A DNA stretch of 64,000 nucleotides, taken from the NCBI GenBank assembly GCA_002633005.1, contig NMRA01000064.1, forward strand, positions 921,997-985,996, read 5' to 3'. The DNA comes from Phoronis australis. Its lineage: Eukaryota > Phoronida > Phoronidae. Below, in pieces: positions 1 to 11,700 of this stretch; within the stretch, counting starts at the first letter, position 1, and each line of letters starts with the position of its first letter. Made by a program: the position numbers and the translations under genes. Below the pieces are notes generated by a model. That model did not search any database and had not been told where the DNA came from. It saw only the letters and a list, made by a program, of their open reading frames with translations.

Positions 1-465
1 GAAGTTTGCAAAAGCCGCATAGCAGTTATTTTTTTGCGACATTAATTAATTTATAAAAGCATAGACAATTATATTTTTTATCAAACAATGGATTATTTAA
101 TGGGGTTCGACGGTTCTAATTCGTTGTTAATTTCCATATTTTGTATTTTGACCACTCCACGTCCGGAAAAATACGGGGTCAGATTTTTCCATTAGAAAGA
201 CGCTGCACCGCTCGTTCTCAACAAGTGCCCCAACGCGTTTTCAGACTTTGCTAAAGTAAGCGCCCAGCCCATGAACTACATGCGAAAAATGCCCTTACCT
301 ACAGTTCTAACGTCTCCAATTTATCAATTGAAAGATCCGACAGCCTGAATTTGTAACGGACCACGAGCCTCACCGTTATGTCCGTATACACTTCAAACTT
401 ACGCCGCGATTCAAAAAGAACGCAGAAGTTTTGCTGCTCTTGCGAGGGATGTGCCCCACTACGCG

Positions 466-1102
466 NNNNNNNNNNNNNNNNNNNNNNNNNNNNNNNNNNN
501 NNNNNNNNNNNNNNNNNNNNNNNNNNNNNNNNNNNNNNNNNNNNNNNNNNNNNNNNNNNNNNNNNNNNNNNNNNNNNNNNNNNNNNNNNNNNNNNNNNNN
601 NNNNNNNNNNNNNNNNNNNNNNNNNNNNNNNNNNNNNNNNNNNNNNNNNNNNNNNNNNNNNNNNNNNNNNNNNNNNNNNNNNNNNNNNNNNNNNNNNNNN
701 NNNNNNNNNNNNNNNNNNNNNNNNNNNNNNNNNNNNNNNNNNNNNNNNNNNNNNNNNNNNNNNNNNNNNNNNNNNNNNNNNNNNNNNNNNNNNNNNNNNN
801 NNNNNNNNNNNNNNNNNNNNNNNNNNNNNNNNNNNNNNNNNNNNNNNNNNNNNNNNNNNNNNNNNNNNNNNNNNNNNNNNNNNNNNNNNNNNNNNNNNNN
901 NNNNNNNNNNNNNNNNNNNNNNNNNNNNNNNNNNNNNNNNNNNNNNNNNNNNNNNNNNNNNNNNNNNNNNNNNNNNNNNNNNNNNNNNNNNNNNNNNNNN
1001 NNNNNNNNNNNNNNNNNNNNNNNNNNNNNNNNNNNNNNNNNNNNNNNNNNNNNNNNNNNNNNNNNNNNNNNNNNNNNNNNNNNNNNNNNNNNNNNNNNNN
1101 NN
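466..1102. other. Assembly gap (637 N)
   Basis: A run of N from 466 to 1102. Open frames that run through it are artefacts. The gap lies on the 3' side of PAN-fibrinogen copy C, about where the third exon of that gene would be expected from the intron lengths of copies A and B. Confidence 1.
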
Positions 1103-1119
1103 ATGTCTCTGACCCATGT

Positions 1120-1400
1120 TTAACGCAGTTCTTGATCCTTGGGAAACAGGTAGTAACTAAATTTTTTATTTCGCTAACTGGTATTATAGCATGCCAGGCA
1201 CACAACACGTATAACCTCCCTGTGGCCGGTTCGCCCCCACGCTTGCCGACGTACTTGTTTACCAGCTTAACCACAATGCAACATTCTGACCCATTTCCAA
1301 TATGGCGGCGTTGCAACTCCGCTATTCTCACATCCAGGAACAGCGCAATACTATTCGGATCAAAATAGTAAACTCTGACGTAATCAAGACATCGAACTGG
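1120..1400 (-). pseudogene. THAP-domain relic 1
   Basis: The minus-strand frame reads RIAELQRRHIGNGSECCIV, then RLYVLCAWH and EIKNLVTTCFPRIKN. This parallels the better preserved relic at 8153-8395 ([28 protein letters not shown]). The THAP pattern of a Cys pair followed by a hydrophobic-F-P stretch is recognisable but eroded, and the frame runs into the assembly gap. It is a decayed copy of the same THAP-containing element or gene, lying in what would be the second intron of PAN-fibrinogen copy C. No function is expected. Confidence 0.45.
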
Positions 1401-1580
1401 CTGCTGTTGCAACTGATATTATAGTTACGTAAAACCATGGCTTTTTTCGAACCCCGCTTATAAAAATGTCAAATTGTGCATTCTAGTATGATTCTGTTTG
1501 AGCAAAATTAACTCAAACAGTAAATCATTGATTGTGCCCAACGTTAACTAATGTAAGAAAACAGCAAATGTACGTAAATC

Positions 1581-1659
1581 GGAATGTACAGAAACTCAAT
1601 GGTAAAGCACTAGACCGGCAATCTAGAGACCCGTGGTTCAATTCCCAGTTGGGGTTCCA
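1581..1659 (+). repeat. tRNA-like sequence (tRNA pseudogene or SINE head)
   Basis: An A-box-like stretch (CTCAATGGTAAAGCAC), a perfect 5-bp anticodon-type stem (CTAGA/TCTAG) and a B box (GGTTCAATTCC) occur in order with tRNA spacing. GGAA at the start pairs with TTCC at the end. The anticodon loop would be CCGGCAA, so position 33 is C instead of the invariant T, and the T stem pairs poorly. That argues for a pseudogene or the 5' part of a tRNA-derived SINE over a working tRNA. Confidence 0.45.
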
Positions 1660-2029
1660 GATGTTTCTGTGTTCATTTGTTTATAAGAAAATGAGTAAAC
1701 CGGAAGATATGAATAAAGCTTTCAAAATACCTAAAACTGACGCTTCTGCAACGAAACAAATTCGTTCCGAAAGGATTGCAATGATTATCGTTAATTTAAT
1801 TACAGTTGGCTTTTAAGTAACGCATGTAAGTTTAACATTTTGCCAAGTGCCTCTGTCTACTAGCGCCCTGAAACGGAAAATTATTTTGGTGATTCCCATT
1901 TTGTTTTATAGATTTACAGAAGGCCAAAATACAACACCAGTTTTTGTTTAAAGTTCAACGATGAACTAAAATAATGTCGAATCCCTTAAGACTGAAACTT
2001 TCTTAACGATAATGAAACATTAAGCATAC

Positions 2030-3069
2030 CTGACTGCGAACAATCGGAAAATACCTGCAAAATAGGAAAGATATTGTACCTTCACTTTGTATATCAAAGT
2101 TAAACTAAGTAACTGATAAAGGTGATGATTCTCATTTTGTGTTCCCGATATAAGGTTACTTATTGTTCTGACAAAGTTTAGAAGGCCTCACTTTTCGAGA
2201 CTACGATGCACGTAAATGTGGACAACGTTAAAGTTCTGTCGAACTTCGGAGCCTCATTCTCAGAAATGGCAGACCAGAGTCATACGAAACGTTTACATAT
2301 TCTACTGTGAGCATTGTTCTTCAAATTACTTTTAAGAATTGTTTTTAAAATGCTCCACTTTTGCGTGAAAGGCAATAAAATGTGACTTCTACCACATTTA
2401 ATAAAACAAAAGTTACATAAAACGTAAACGAAATGATACCATTGAAATCTGTAACAGCGTTTTTGAAGTTTCATCTTGGAGATTTGCGTCAAATGAAATT
2501 TATTTACATTATTGAGACCGTTGTTTTAGGAATGTTTTTGCTAAATTTTACTAAGAAGACATGGCTCGGTTGTCCAGTTAATGTTAGGTTGGCATAAAGT
2601 TAAACATGAATGTACACAGACTTCATACATTTAGAAATAATTACTTAGTTACTTGAATAATTGTACAAACTTGCCAGTAAGGTTCTACATAAATTTAAAC
2701 TTAAGGCAAAGGGCAAGCAAAACAAAAGAAATTCTCTTCCAAACGGATTCCATATTGCCGTGAGATTTGTGGGTGAACATTAGGCCTACCTACCTTGCGC
2801 CCAAAAGCATACCCTCCTAACGGATTCTCCCTTACCCACTCATTACAGTGTCGACAACGTTTACTAGTGCTGTCATATATAAAGTTGATACAAGAAGTGT
2901 CGCTGTTGCACGTGATAGAACATTCTCCAACAGCTCTGGCCACGTAATTGGCATTTCCAATGCAGTCGCTTTCGCTTGTTTTACCCAGTTTAAACTCCGT
3001 TAACATTGCTGAAACGCTTAAAAGACACCCTAGATGGGCGATTATAAAAACGACGATTTTTCCCGACAT
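2030..3069 (-). CDS. PAN-fibrinogen secreted protein, copy C (5' part only)
   Basis: Exon 1 (2794-3069, 92 codons) encodes a signal peptide (MSGKIVVFIIAHLGCLLSVS) and a cysteine-rich PAN/apple-like domain with LTEFKLGKTSESDC, CSITCNSDTSC and RCRHC. It ends GRK at a GTAGG donor in phase 0. The 25-nt microexon (2030-2054) follows, flanked by cag and gtatg, and reads VFSDCSQS plus one base. The start at 3069 is chosen because it matches copies A and B; an upstream in-frame ATG lies at 3093. The expected fibrinogen C-terminal exon (617 nt in A and B) is not in the readable sequence to the left, and the N gap at 466-1102 sits at about the expected distance. Both visible exons are intact, so the gene may be functional. 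By family, a secreted lectin-like or matrix protein; the ligand is unknown. Confidence 0.7.
2055..2793 (-). other. Intron 1 of PAN-fibrinogen copy C
   Basis: Non-coding and AT-rich, between the PAN exon and the microexon, with a GT donor at 2793 and an AG acceptor before 2054. Corresponding introns in copies B and A are 875 and 1791 nt. No other feature is seen. Confidence 0.6.
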
Positions 3070-3129
3070 CGTGAAACTCGCGCGTGCCCGCATTTTATGA
3101 ATAAAACTTCAAGAGCACACACAGTTAAA

Positions 3130-4960
3130 TCACGCTGCGTTCCACTAATTCAATTTTCAATTTGAAAAACGTTAATTAAAATTCCAATTTTTGTTGAATA
3201 TGCTATTTCTGATGTGGAATACGTAAATTGAAAATCCAACTTTTGTTCAATGTTTCATTTCCCGTTAAGTGCCGCATATCATTTCCCAACTAGCAGCCAT
3301 GACTGCTTCCTAACACCATCCACTTAGCACAGCGCTTGGACGATTAATTTCTTTTGTTTGAGATTAAGGAAACAGACCTGGTGTCAGTGATAATCACTGC
3401 TTATTCGTCAATAGTCCATTATCGTTCCCGCCCATTTTAGACAGCGTGGACTGTAAAAACTAAATCAGTCATTGGAAATTGATCTTTCTCGTTGTTTGAA
3501 CGACAAAATCTGCAAACTACAATTATAAAAGAGATTGAAACTGCTCTTACTTTCTTGATATGCATCAACCTTTGTAGCCTTCCAGACTTGTCTACAACCG
3601 CACTAGAGAGCGCTTATTTGAGTATCTAATATCCCAATAGACTGCAGTGAAATTTAAATGGGGGAACGCATCATGTCACGAAGCGAAAATTGAAATTTTG
3701 ATCATTGTTCAATAGCCCCTATTGAATGTGCAAAACAGAAATTGAGATTTTTAGCACAAATCAGTGTCTTAATTTGCGTTTTGCAAATTAAAATTAAATG
3801 AACGGAATGATTCTCTTGTTTCCAGTTGACTGTGTGCAGCCGGTGTCAGGAAGCTAAATTGTCATGACTGAAATTTCATTTTTCGACCAATCAACAGGTA
3901 AAATGCTTGCAAACGACGAAGGACATTAGATTTTCGACATTCCAGATTACGATTATAATAACCTAATGACCACCACATGGTGATTTCTCAGTGACAGCCA
4001 GTGGGAAAAGTTTAACACAAATTTCGCTTTCACCGTCCAAAAACTCTACTTTCACTTAAGTCGTGATGACGTCATGTCTCGAATGTTACAGCAAAAAGCA
4101 TAGCACTCATTAAAGTGGCTATAGAGCTGCCTCTTGTGACAAAAGCAAGTTTTGAATTAGATCAGGTACCTTCACGAAATTGATCTCAAGTTTCCGGGGT
4201 TGGGAAGCACGTGAAAATACGTCATCGCTTGAACCATGCACTACAGGTTGACTGGTGTGTCATTTCATTCGCCAAGCACGGTCGCGAGCAATAACGACCA
4301 ATCTGCTCGTTGCAATACCAAAATAACTTCTCATCTGAATTAATACCACTTTTAGAGTGGCAAGTTGTTGAAATCAAAAGTTACTCTTAGACAGAACGCC
4401 AGTTTATAGCAGTTTCGACTTATTTTTCATTTATCATGCATCGAATTCCTTTTTCAGTTCAATTTATCCAGCGGATAACTTTTGAAGCTTTATGCAACTC
4501 AGCCCCAGTGGATTTTTTAAAATATCGTAAAAATGGTATTGTTATCGGTGGTATGTTGGAAATGCACTGTAGGCTACTAATCTAACAAGTTCATCACCTA
4601 GACAACAGACCTATATTAATACATTGTACAAGCGAGCTCTACGGTCGTGTGCATTTTTAGACTGTTCAAATGACATCAATTTAAAAAATCCTGAGGGTTT
4701 GCAAAACGTTGAATTCGTAGTATCAATACAAAAACCACCAGAGAAAGCTTCGCATTGATGCATTTGACAAGTGACAGTGAACACTTACCGGTCATCTTTT
4801 TTGAATGATATCACAATGTAACAAGCTGAAGGTGCCAATTACGAACTGAAATTTGGAAACGCGAGCAGAGATTTCAGTCAACTTGCGTCAGATCGCAACG
4901 CTTGCAACTTGGAATTCCACTCCTTCGGCAGCTGAATTTTTTGCTCTTTTCATACCTAGC
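3130..4960. other. Intergenic, AT-rich, no gene
   Basis: No coding exon recognised. Short repeated words around the string caattttcaatttg occur near 3150-3250 and 3690-3800. A half copy of the GTTGCATAAA element is at 4469-4512 (listed separately). Confidence 0.5.
4465..4515 (-). repeat. Solo end of the GTTGCATAAA inverted-repeat element
   Basis: Read on the minus strand, this is the outer ~45 bp of one end of the MITE found complete at 26274-26413: GGGGCTGAGTTGCATAAAG followed by CTTCAAAAGTTATCCGCTGG. The other end is absent, so this is a truncated copy. Confidence 0.7.
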
Positions 4961-5099
4961 GTTACTTTCCTAGGCCTACGATACGAATGAATGCTCCAAG
5001 TCTTCGTAAAACATAAGATAAAAAGGGGGATTTCGCCTCGAATAGTTCTGAACACCACTGCCCAATTTGTTAGTGAAATTTAGACCTATATGTACACAC

Positions 5100-5348
5100 C
5101 TTGCGTTCAACTGTGTATGCCCTGCCACCAGATTCTTACCTCCAGTCATTACAGTGTTGACAACATTTACTAGTGTCGTCATATACAAAGCTGATACAAG
5201 AACTGTGACTGCTTCAAGTGACAAAACATTCTACATGTACAACAGCTCTGGCGACGTGAAGGTCTTTTCCAAAGCACTTGAATTCACGGTGGCGCTTAAA
5301 AAAACGCCCTGGATAGTCCGCTGTGAAAATGGACATGTTCCCTGACAT
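5100..5348 (-). pseudogene. PAN exon of PAN-fibrinogen copy D (dead)
   Basis: Homologous to exon 1 of copies A-C: it starts MSGN and contains VARAV, CISFVYDDTSKCCQHCNDW and a final RK at a GT donor. In one frame it carries two stops, TGA at 5214-5216 and TAA at 5136-5138. The core LTEFKLGKTSESD segment is lost or scrambled and the signal peptide has turned polar. No microexon or fibrinogen exon of this copy was found between it and copy C. The upstream flank (5395-5720) still matches the flanks at 34.4 and 40.9 kb, so a whole gene was probably duplicated and later decayed. Confidence 0.75.
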
Positions 5349-5394
5349 TGCAAAGCTCTTTTCTAGAATAAATTCCAAGAGGTCACACAGCCGA

Positions 5395-5720
5395 TTTTGA
5401 CCTATTGACATTTTCGCGCGCTTAATTCCTTTAGTGCTGTCGTTTCGAGTCCGCGTCAAGTAAGTTCTTCTAGGAACGATACATGTATGTGGTTGACATT
5501 TTGTTTCCCGTGACAATGACGGCTCGTCTGTTCAGCTGCACCACGTTTGAGGCACAGAAAAAATACAGTCTTTGTTTTTGCGTGAACAACGCCACAGGAC
5601 GTATACGCACAGGGTGTCCTAAAATATCACACTTGAGTAGTTCAGTGCCAGAAGTTTAAATTCAGTTACCGTGAACGTGACTGTAGATTTGCAACTGTCG
5701 CAAAGGTTGGCATCTGTTGG
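5395..5720 (-). repeat. Duplicated 5' flank of PAN-fibrinogen family (copy D)
   Basis: The stretch around CTAGGAACGATA...TTGACATTTTGTTTC and CTGTAGATTTGCAACTGTCGCAAA aligns with 34380-34690 and partly with 40850-41060. It lies directly upstream of pseudo-exon D, as the 40.9-kb copy lies upstream of gene A. It probably holds the promoter and 5' UTR of the family; no TATA box is obvious. Confidence 0.6.
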
Positions 5721-5729
5721 GTATATTGA

Positions 5730-8140
5730 CATTGGTTATGTGTGCCCTTGGTCTCTGTGTTCGTAGCAATTCTTGGTAGCTAATAATCTCATTTCGTTAA
5801 AGGTCAAGAATTTGCAAATTTCACTTGCCTGATTATCAAAATTAGGAATCACCAATGTAACTATTGTAGAGATCTGGATGACTTTTTCTTCATTTAGTTT
5901 TGACTGCCTATTATGCCCCCCCCCCTTGGCTGTCGCAAAAAATAAAACAGCAAGAGCGTAGGGAAATGTTGAGTTTATTAATTAACCCCGGTAATTAAAA
6001 TTATACGGATGAAACAAGATTTAAATGTGTGCAGTTTTAGTGTTTGGGGGAGGGGGGGGGGGCTCAGATCCAATTTCAAGTGTCAAATTCGGAACACGGC
6101 TAATTCGTAACGGAACTGTGGCTAAGTATGGGCTCTCCCGCGATATCCCAGGCGACCGGCAGTGGCGCTGCGCACTACGACTCCGTCTCCGTCGTCTGCT
6201 CCACTGTGCAATGAACAAAATTTACTTCATTTTTTAAAGAAAATAGAACCTGAGTGACGATGAAAAGACAGAAGCTGCTGGTAAGATGTGAATTTTAATC
6301 GAAGACTTAGTGAATCACTCAGAAATTCATAATTCTCTCTTTGTCAAACCTTAACTTAAGACGATTTCCAAAGCAATCCCGTCATAATTGCCAACACGAA
6401 AAACGGATTTGGTCTTTTGGGCATTTGAAAACTATTTTAAATACAACAAATTTGTTAAAAACCGATTGCACAAAATATAAAACGTGTAATAAGCATTACA
6501 AAAAGAAGTAGGTTTCGCGCAAACGCTGTAGACCATAAAGAAGTAGGTCTCTTAGTTTAAAGGAGCATGCCACCCAAAAAACAACCTAATTTGTATCAAT
6601 TTAGGTCGAGTAGTTCTACTCCATAACGAAACGTGAGCATGCGTTACCTGACACCTGACGGCAGATGGAGGTGTTGAAATTATCCAATTACGTCATCGGT
6701 TTCACTGCATTCTATTCAGCAGTTTCAACACGGGTTACTGGTGTCAGCTTATCGCTTGGAATCATCGTTTAGCACCAATAAATCATCAAACTTCGATGTA
6801 AAACCCTTAAAAATACACCGAGTTCTTACAAAACGTGTTGTTTTATTTCGCTCTTACGGATTTATTGGTAATAGCGGATTTGCAGCGCAGACGAACTACG
6901 CATTGCGCATGTGCGAGTTACTTCCTTCGCGAAGACTCATGGGATAGCTTGTGGTCAGGCATGTCTTGAGCAGGCTGGATAGTGTGTGCATTTGGAGTGA
7001 TTTGCAAACTAAAAACCATGTTTCATTTTTTGCTTTATAATACCAAGCAAGTCCTCTCTCTCGTTTGTAAACACAGCGTAGCTATGATCAGTGACCGTGT
7101 GACCGAGAGCACGACTGTCGCCGTGTTCAGTATTGGGGTTATCGGCGTTGATTTCGAAATCTCCTCCTATTTCAGACAAGTTGAGAGTTCTTAGGTTGCT
7201 TAACTTTTGTAGCTTTCGTCGTGGATATGCTAGAGACGTTAATTTTAAGTGGAAACTCCGTCGGAATGTTGTTCTCATAAGTCTTTTTTCCACCAGGAAA
7301 ATGTTCGCTGCACACACGATGGCCCCTAGGCAATTACATCGCACTGGATGCCGCAGGCATTCAGGGGCGATAGTACATCCTCACAAAAAGTTATTCATTT
7401 CAAAATACAGCAAATAAAATCAAATGAACCCGGCATACATATAGGAACACGGAGTTATAATTAACACATACCACGACTCTGGATACAATTTAGTCAGCAA
7501 AACTTGAACGAATCGATGAAAATCTCTCGCGGTTTGTTCGAGTTTCTCTCAGTCACGGTTACCGGGTGCCATTTTGAGGAAGTTACGTGAAATTACGCAT
7601 GTTGACGAATAAAAAGTCCAAGGGACACACATCTTACAAGTTTCACCCGATACCTTCTCATGCTATTTTACAAGTGTCGCGCGCTAGCGTCACGCGCTTC
7701 GCTCAGTCTCGCGCTAACCTTGCGCCTACTCCTCACGGGATTCAGTTGACATGCTTTGTGGTTATCGCGCACGCGGTGATAAAATTAACGGCAACCAAAA
7801 TAATGGAGTTGTAATTCTTCGCCAAAGTCAACTTAATTCTCACAACTAAGCTTCATTAAAGATATGTATAGAAGTAGAAAGGACCAATGATGAAAGTAAG
7901 CGTTTTTTAAATGATAGTTTTAAGTGTAGATTGTATTTTTGACGAGGTGAAAACTCGAAATCGGTAACCCAAATCCGGTCACGGCCCGTTTAAAATACAC
8001 TGGAGTAACGAAATGAGTACAGAAAGCGAATGGAAGTATTGTAGCCCCTACATGGCCAACCGAGGGGCTACGTGTTGCCTACTATAGATGGCCCCGCGTT
8101 CGTTTAATGCGCTAAATTTCCCCTTACTCCCAGGTCTCCT
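5730..8140. other. Intergenic, no supported gene
   Basis: Open frames here are short and unrecognised. Features seen: a poly-C run at 5923-5930, a poly-G run near 6048-6062, GC-richer patches at 6120-6200 and 7670-7770, and the string AATAGCGGATTTGCAGCG near 6870, which also occurs on the minus strand next to the THAP relics at 1.3 and 8.35 kb. A 9-bp hairpin (GTAGCCCCT/AGGGGCTAC) lies at 8040-8071. Confidence 0.4.
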
Positions 8141-8152
8141 AATGTTGTTTAT

Positions 8153-8395
8153 TCATTTTTCACGAAGTTCTTGGTTTGCAGGGAACACATACAAACTCAG
8201 ATTTTTATCTCTCTTGTTGTTTTTGAAGCAGCCAGGAACACAACAAGTGTATACGCTGTAAGTTTTCTTCGCGCTCATACCGCGTTTTATGCTTGTTACT
8301 ATGGCCGCTTTCGGAATCCTGACCACAGCACCCACAATGCACCATTTTAACCTAATTTCAATATGGCGTCGCTGCAAATCCGCTATTGGACACAC
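8153..8395 (-). pseudogene. THAP-domain relic 2
   Basis: The minus frame contains [20 protein letters not shown] followed by [17 protein letters not shown]. This is the N-terminal half of a THAP zinc finger (C-x2-4-C, then the F-P-x-x-x-x-L-R-x-K segment). The frame stops right after REK, where an intact THAP continues with a W and later a C-x2-H pair. The upstream part ([18 protein letters not shown]) matches relic 1 at about 1.3 kb. THAP domains are site-specific DNA-binding modules of host factors and P-element or Harbinger-group transposases. This is either a first exon lacking the rest or a truncated copy. Confidence 0.6.
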
Positions 8396-8399
8396 CGTA

Positions 8400-9740
8400 G
8401 CCTACTAAGTTCGGCAGGCCAATGACTGTCCGTAGCAGGAGTTTGGGGTGTGTTCGGAGATAATTTCCGTGAGATACAGACAGGAGAACCTAGATCTGTG
8501 TTGTTTAGACTTGTGATTTTCTGAGTTCTAAACACAAAACGCTTATTATCCTGGCCAGTGGCTCGAAGCCCGATCAGGCCGTCGCGGCGCCGGCCGGATT
8601 CAGGTTGACTCGTTATCCCGGCCAGTGGCTCGGAAACTGATCAGACATCACGAGCAAACCAGCCAAAGTTCAGTGGAAACTAAACTTCCAGTCAAGAAAA
8701 TACTATACTAGTGAGCCAAAGTAATGTGCACGTGATTATGTTAGTGAATTAGCCACGAAACTGCAAATCTACTTACTCGTCGGAGGCCGCGAATCAGTTC
8801 CGCTTTGGCCACTGACAGCACCGCCAGGGCAGAGGTTGTACATTGACAATCATTATTTGAGTAATGCAAATGTAAATAAAGATTCCCCTAACACCTGTGG
8901 TCGTGGGGTGGAAATCGAGTTGTTTTGCAACAGTTTCTGCCAGCAAACACTAAATTAGCATGAGCTCACACGGCCTCGGGCGGTGTCCCGTCAATTAGTT
9001 TTATTGCACCTAAAGCTGGCTTCTCAAATCATTTCGTGCACTCACGAACACTCCAAAGGCATTACAAATCTAATGAGACAGACTTTGTTTGAGTTTTATA
9101 TAAGTACTGGTTAGGGTGAGAATAATTCATTTTGAAACAGAACGCTCAGTAATAAACGCCAACGGAGTGGCAACTCGCAATCCCGACTTAGAACAAGCTA
9201 GAGCCCCGGGCTCATCAATCCCGACTTCGCAGGTGGATCGTTAAGTTTTACAGGCTATCGATTCGAACAGGAATACAGTGATGAAGAAATACTAGAGAGG
9301 CGCCGTGAACAAGCTCAGAACGGAACGTATGGAGTTATTTGGTAAGCCGGCATTCGTGAGGCACTGTCGACGTCGTCTGCAGGCCACAGACACGGAGATG
9401 TTTCACGGCCTCATACTTGCTATTTACAGCGTACATTTCATTCTTCACTACCATGAGCCACTTTCTAAGAATTTTGGACTCTCGAGGAAGTAAAAAAAAA
9501 AAGATATACTCGCTTTCCTCGCGGCTGCTTAGTTCGGACAAGCGGAAACGATATACCGCAACATAGCGGCATTCACTCTGCTTATGAACCACTGACGTCG
9601 CTAGCGTCGTTTCTCACCTTCCTCACAGGTTAACGCGACACCTCTTGGCAAGGAAAGGTCCACCGTATGCGAGGCGATGTAGAAATAGACCGATTAAGAG
9701 GGCAAAAAGACTAATTAAATCGGGTGGCATTCGCCTTTAA
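8400..9740. other. Intergenic, no supported gene
   Basis: A short direct repeat near 8555-8640 (CCAGTGGCTCG with GATCAG) and a GC-rich patch at 8580-8605 are visible. The small frames at 9305-9493 (+) and 9335-9592 (-) overlap each other and resemble no known protein. Confidence 0.4.
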
Positions 9741-9754
9741 GACTAGTAGCTAAA

Positions 9755-9828
9755 TCATTGTCGTGTACTGGTGAAGCACGCGCGCTCTATCCGCCAGGTC
9801 GTGAGTTCGAGTCTGTGGTACTGGCAGT
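9755..9828 (+). repeat. tRNA-derived SINE head
   Basis: An A box (GTGTACTGGTGAAGCACG) and a B box (GAGTTCGAGTC) lie about 35 bp apart, the spacing of an internal RNA polymerase III promoter. No full cloverleaf can be drawn, so it is read as a tRNA-derived SINE or pseudogene. Confidence 0.45.
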
Positions 9829-10834
9829 TTTTCACGTTTGACACGTTCTCCGTTTTTTTGCCTTTTTTCTTGGATAATACTTCAGGAATCAAGGAAAATG
9901 CTTGATTTTTATAGGAAAAAACAGAAAAATTTAGTGGGTGCTATGCGCATCTACAATCGTGGTTTCAGCAAATACTTACAGCCGGACAAAATGTTGGTCC
10001 CCCCTTGTGATATCCTAGATCCGCCTCTGTTATGACCGAATATTTGCTCAGGTTTGTTGGGAGGATCTAGATGATGGAATACGAAAGGACATCCCGCTAC
10101 TGTCTATCACTTTAACTCGAATACCCCCCGGAATAGGTTACAATATACCCAAGTGAACTCTAACCAGTCAACAGGTTAACTATAAACAGATTCCATTACG
10201 GAAACAGCCGAATTCCTGGGTGAGCGCTATAATGAATTCACGCCATTACATACATGTCCGATAAACTTGCCATCTCAGCTGGTGTGCCTGATTGTGTTGT
10301 TTATTTGATTATAGGAAGACTTTTTAAAAAAAAATTGAGTACCATTATTCCAGTGTTAAGCACAAAATCAGTGGATAACTATTTCATTGCCTTTGCTGGG
10401 CTTGTGAACCTACGTAATGATCTGATCAGAGATCAACTCTTTGGAAGTGACTAACGGTGTCTTCGTTTATTGCCCATTCCAAGTGCGCTGTGTTTTATAA
10501 TGGTGAAAGTTAATATTCCCTTTGAAAAGTTGCAATTCAAACCACAGGAATATATGGAGCAACGCATGGTTCAAATATTATAAGCTTGGAAAAACATTTG
10601 GGAGTACTCCAAGCATTGAAATCAGTAAATTCTTTACAAGAGCCTTAACTTCATCTAACAGGTGTTCAAGAAATTTATGAAAGTAATCAGTAGGTAACCG
10701 TGCAACAGTTTGATCAACATAACTTATTCAATGTACATCTACGTTATAGTCATTGCCAGCTCTGTACAAAATTAGTTTTCCTTTCTCAAAAGTCCATTGC
10801 AAAACATGGTTATTTTTGCATTTGACATCAGCAG

Positions 10835-11262
10835 CATCATTGTTAAACACATCATATTTATTTGATGATACGAGCTAATGTAAGGTAGACCATGAATAGG
10901 AACTTGGCATTGTTGAACACAACATCATATTTATTTGATGATATCAAGTAATGCAAGGCAGACCATGAATAGGAACTTGGAATTGTTGAACACAACATCA
11001 TATTTATTTGATGATATCAAGTAATGCAAGGCAGACCATGAATAGGAACTTGGCATTGTTGAACACAACATCATATTTATTTGATGATATCAAGTAATGC
11101 AAGGCAGACCATGAATAGGAACTTGGCATTGTTGAACACAACATCATATTTATTTGAGGATATCAAGTAATGCAAGGCAGACCATAAATAGGAACTTGGC
11201 ATTGTTGAACAGCACATCATATTTATTTGATGATACCAAGTAATGTAAGATAGGAACTTGGC
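10835..11262. repeat. 73-bp tandem repeat, about 6 copies
   Basis: The word TTTGATGATA recurs at 10861, 10934, 11007, 11080, 11153 (as TTTGAGGATA) and 11226, exactly 73 bp apart. Middle units are nearly identical and outer ones diverge. Each unit carries an A/T-rich imperfect palindrome (ATCATATTTATTTGATGAT) and GCAGACCATGAATAGGAAC. It is a minisatellite with no coding potential. Confidence 0.95.
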
Positions 11263-11700
11263 ATTTTATTTACAACAATGCACTTCCCGTTTAGACTTCC
11301 ATGAGTGCTTGCTGCTAACCTGCTTTCTGAAGGGGCAAATGAAAGCCCAGCTTGTGAAGTAGTAAATGACTTGCTGAGGCAGTAGAATGCTTTCACGTTG
11401 TTCAGACTCTCCTACTTTGGAAAATAGTTGCGTGTAAAACTAGGATGGAAGCCAAAAAATTCATGGCGCTGGTGGTTACCTTCACAGGGACTTGATGTGG
11501 AAGACTTTTCCTGCAGTCCTTCCACCAGTCAGAATCACTTTACTGAACAGTAGTGGCAGTGCAAGGACTCTTAATTTTTCATCTCAATATCTGCTTTTAT
11601 CGTAAAACGTTTTACACTTTCCACATTCCAGTGTTCAATCATGACACAAATGTGTATCTATTGTAATATATAATGACCATCTACTGAATGCTGTGCCTTT

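Noticed and set aside
299-1412. Five long open frames across 299-1412
   Set aside because: They are open only because they run through the N gap; no coding signal remains apart from the THAP relic.
5067-5345. Plus-strand ORF of 92 codons
   Set aside because: Antisense shadow of PAN pseudo-exon D.
6025-6237. GC-rich paired ORFs at 6021-6237 on both strands
   Set aside because: Low-complexity Gly and Pro runs from a poly-G tract; no homology.
7009-7417. Overlapping ORFs on both strands (about 95-110 codons)
   Set aside because: No domain, no splice evidence, and neither strand shows protein-like conservation that I can recognise.
10835-11262. Possible CRISPR-like array
   Set aside because: The whole 73-bp unit is repeated without unique spacers, and the window is eukaryotic; it is a minisatellite.
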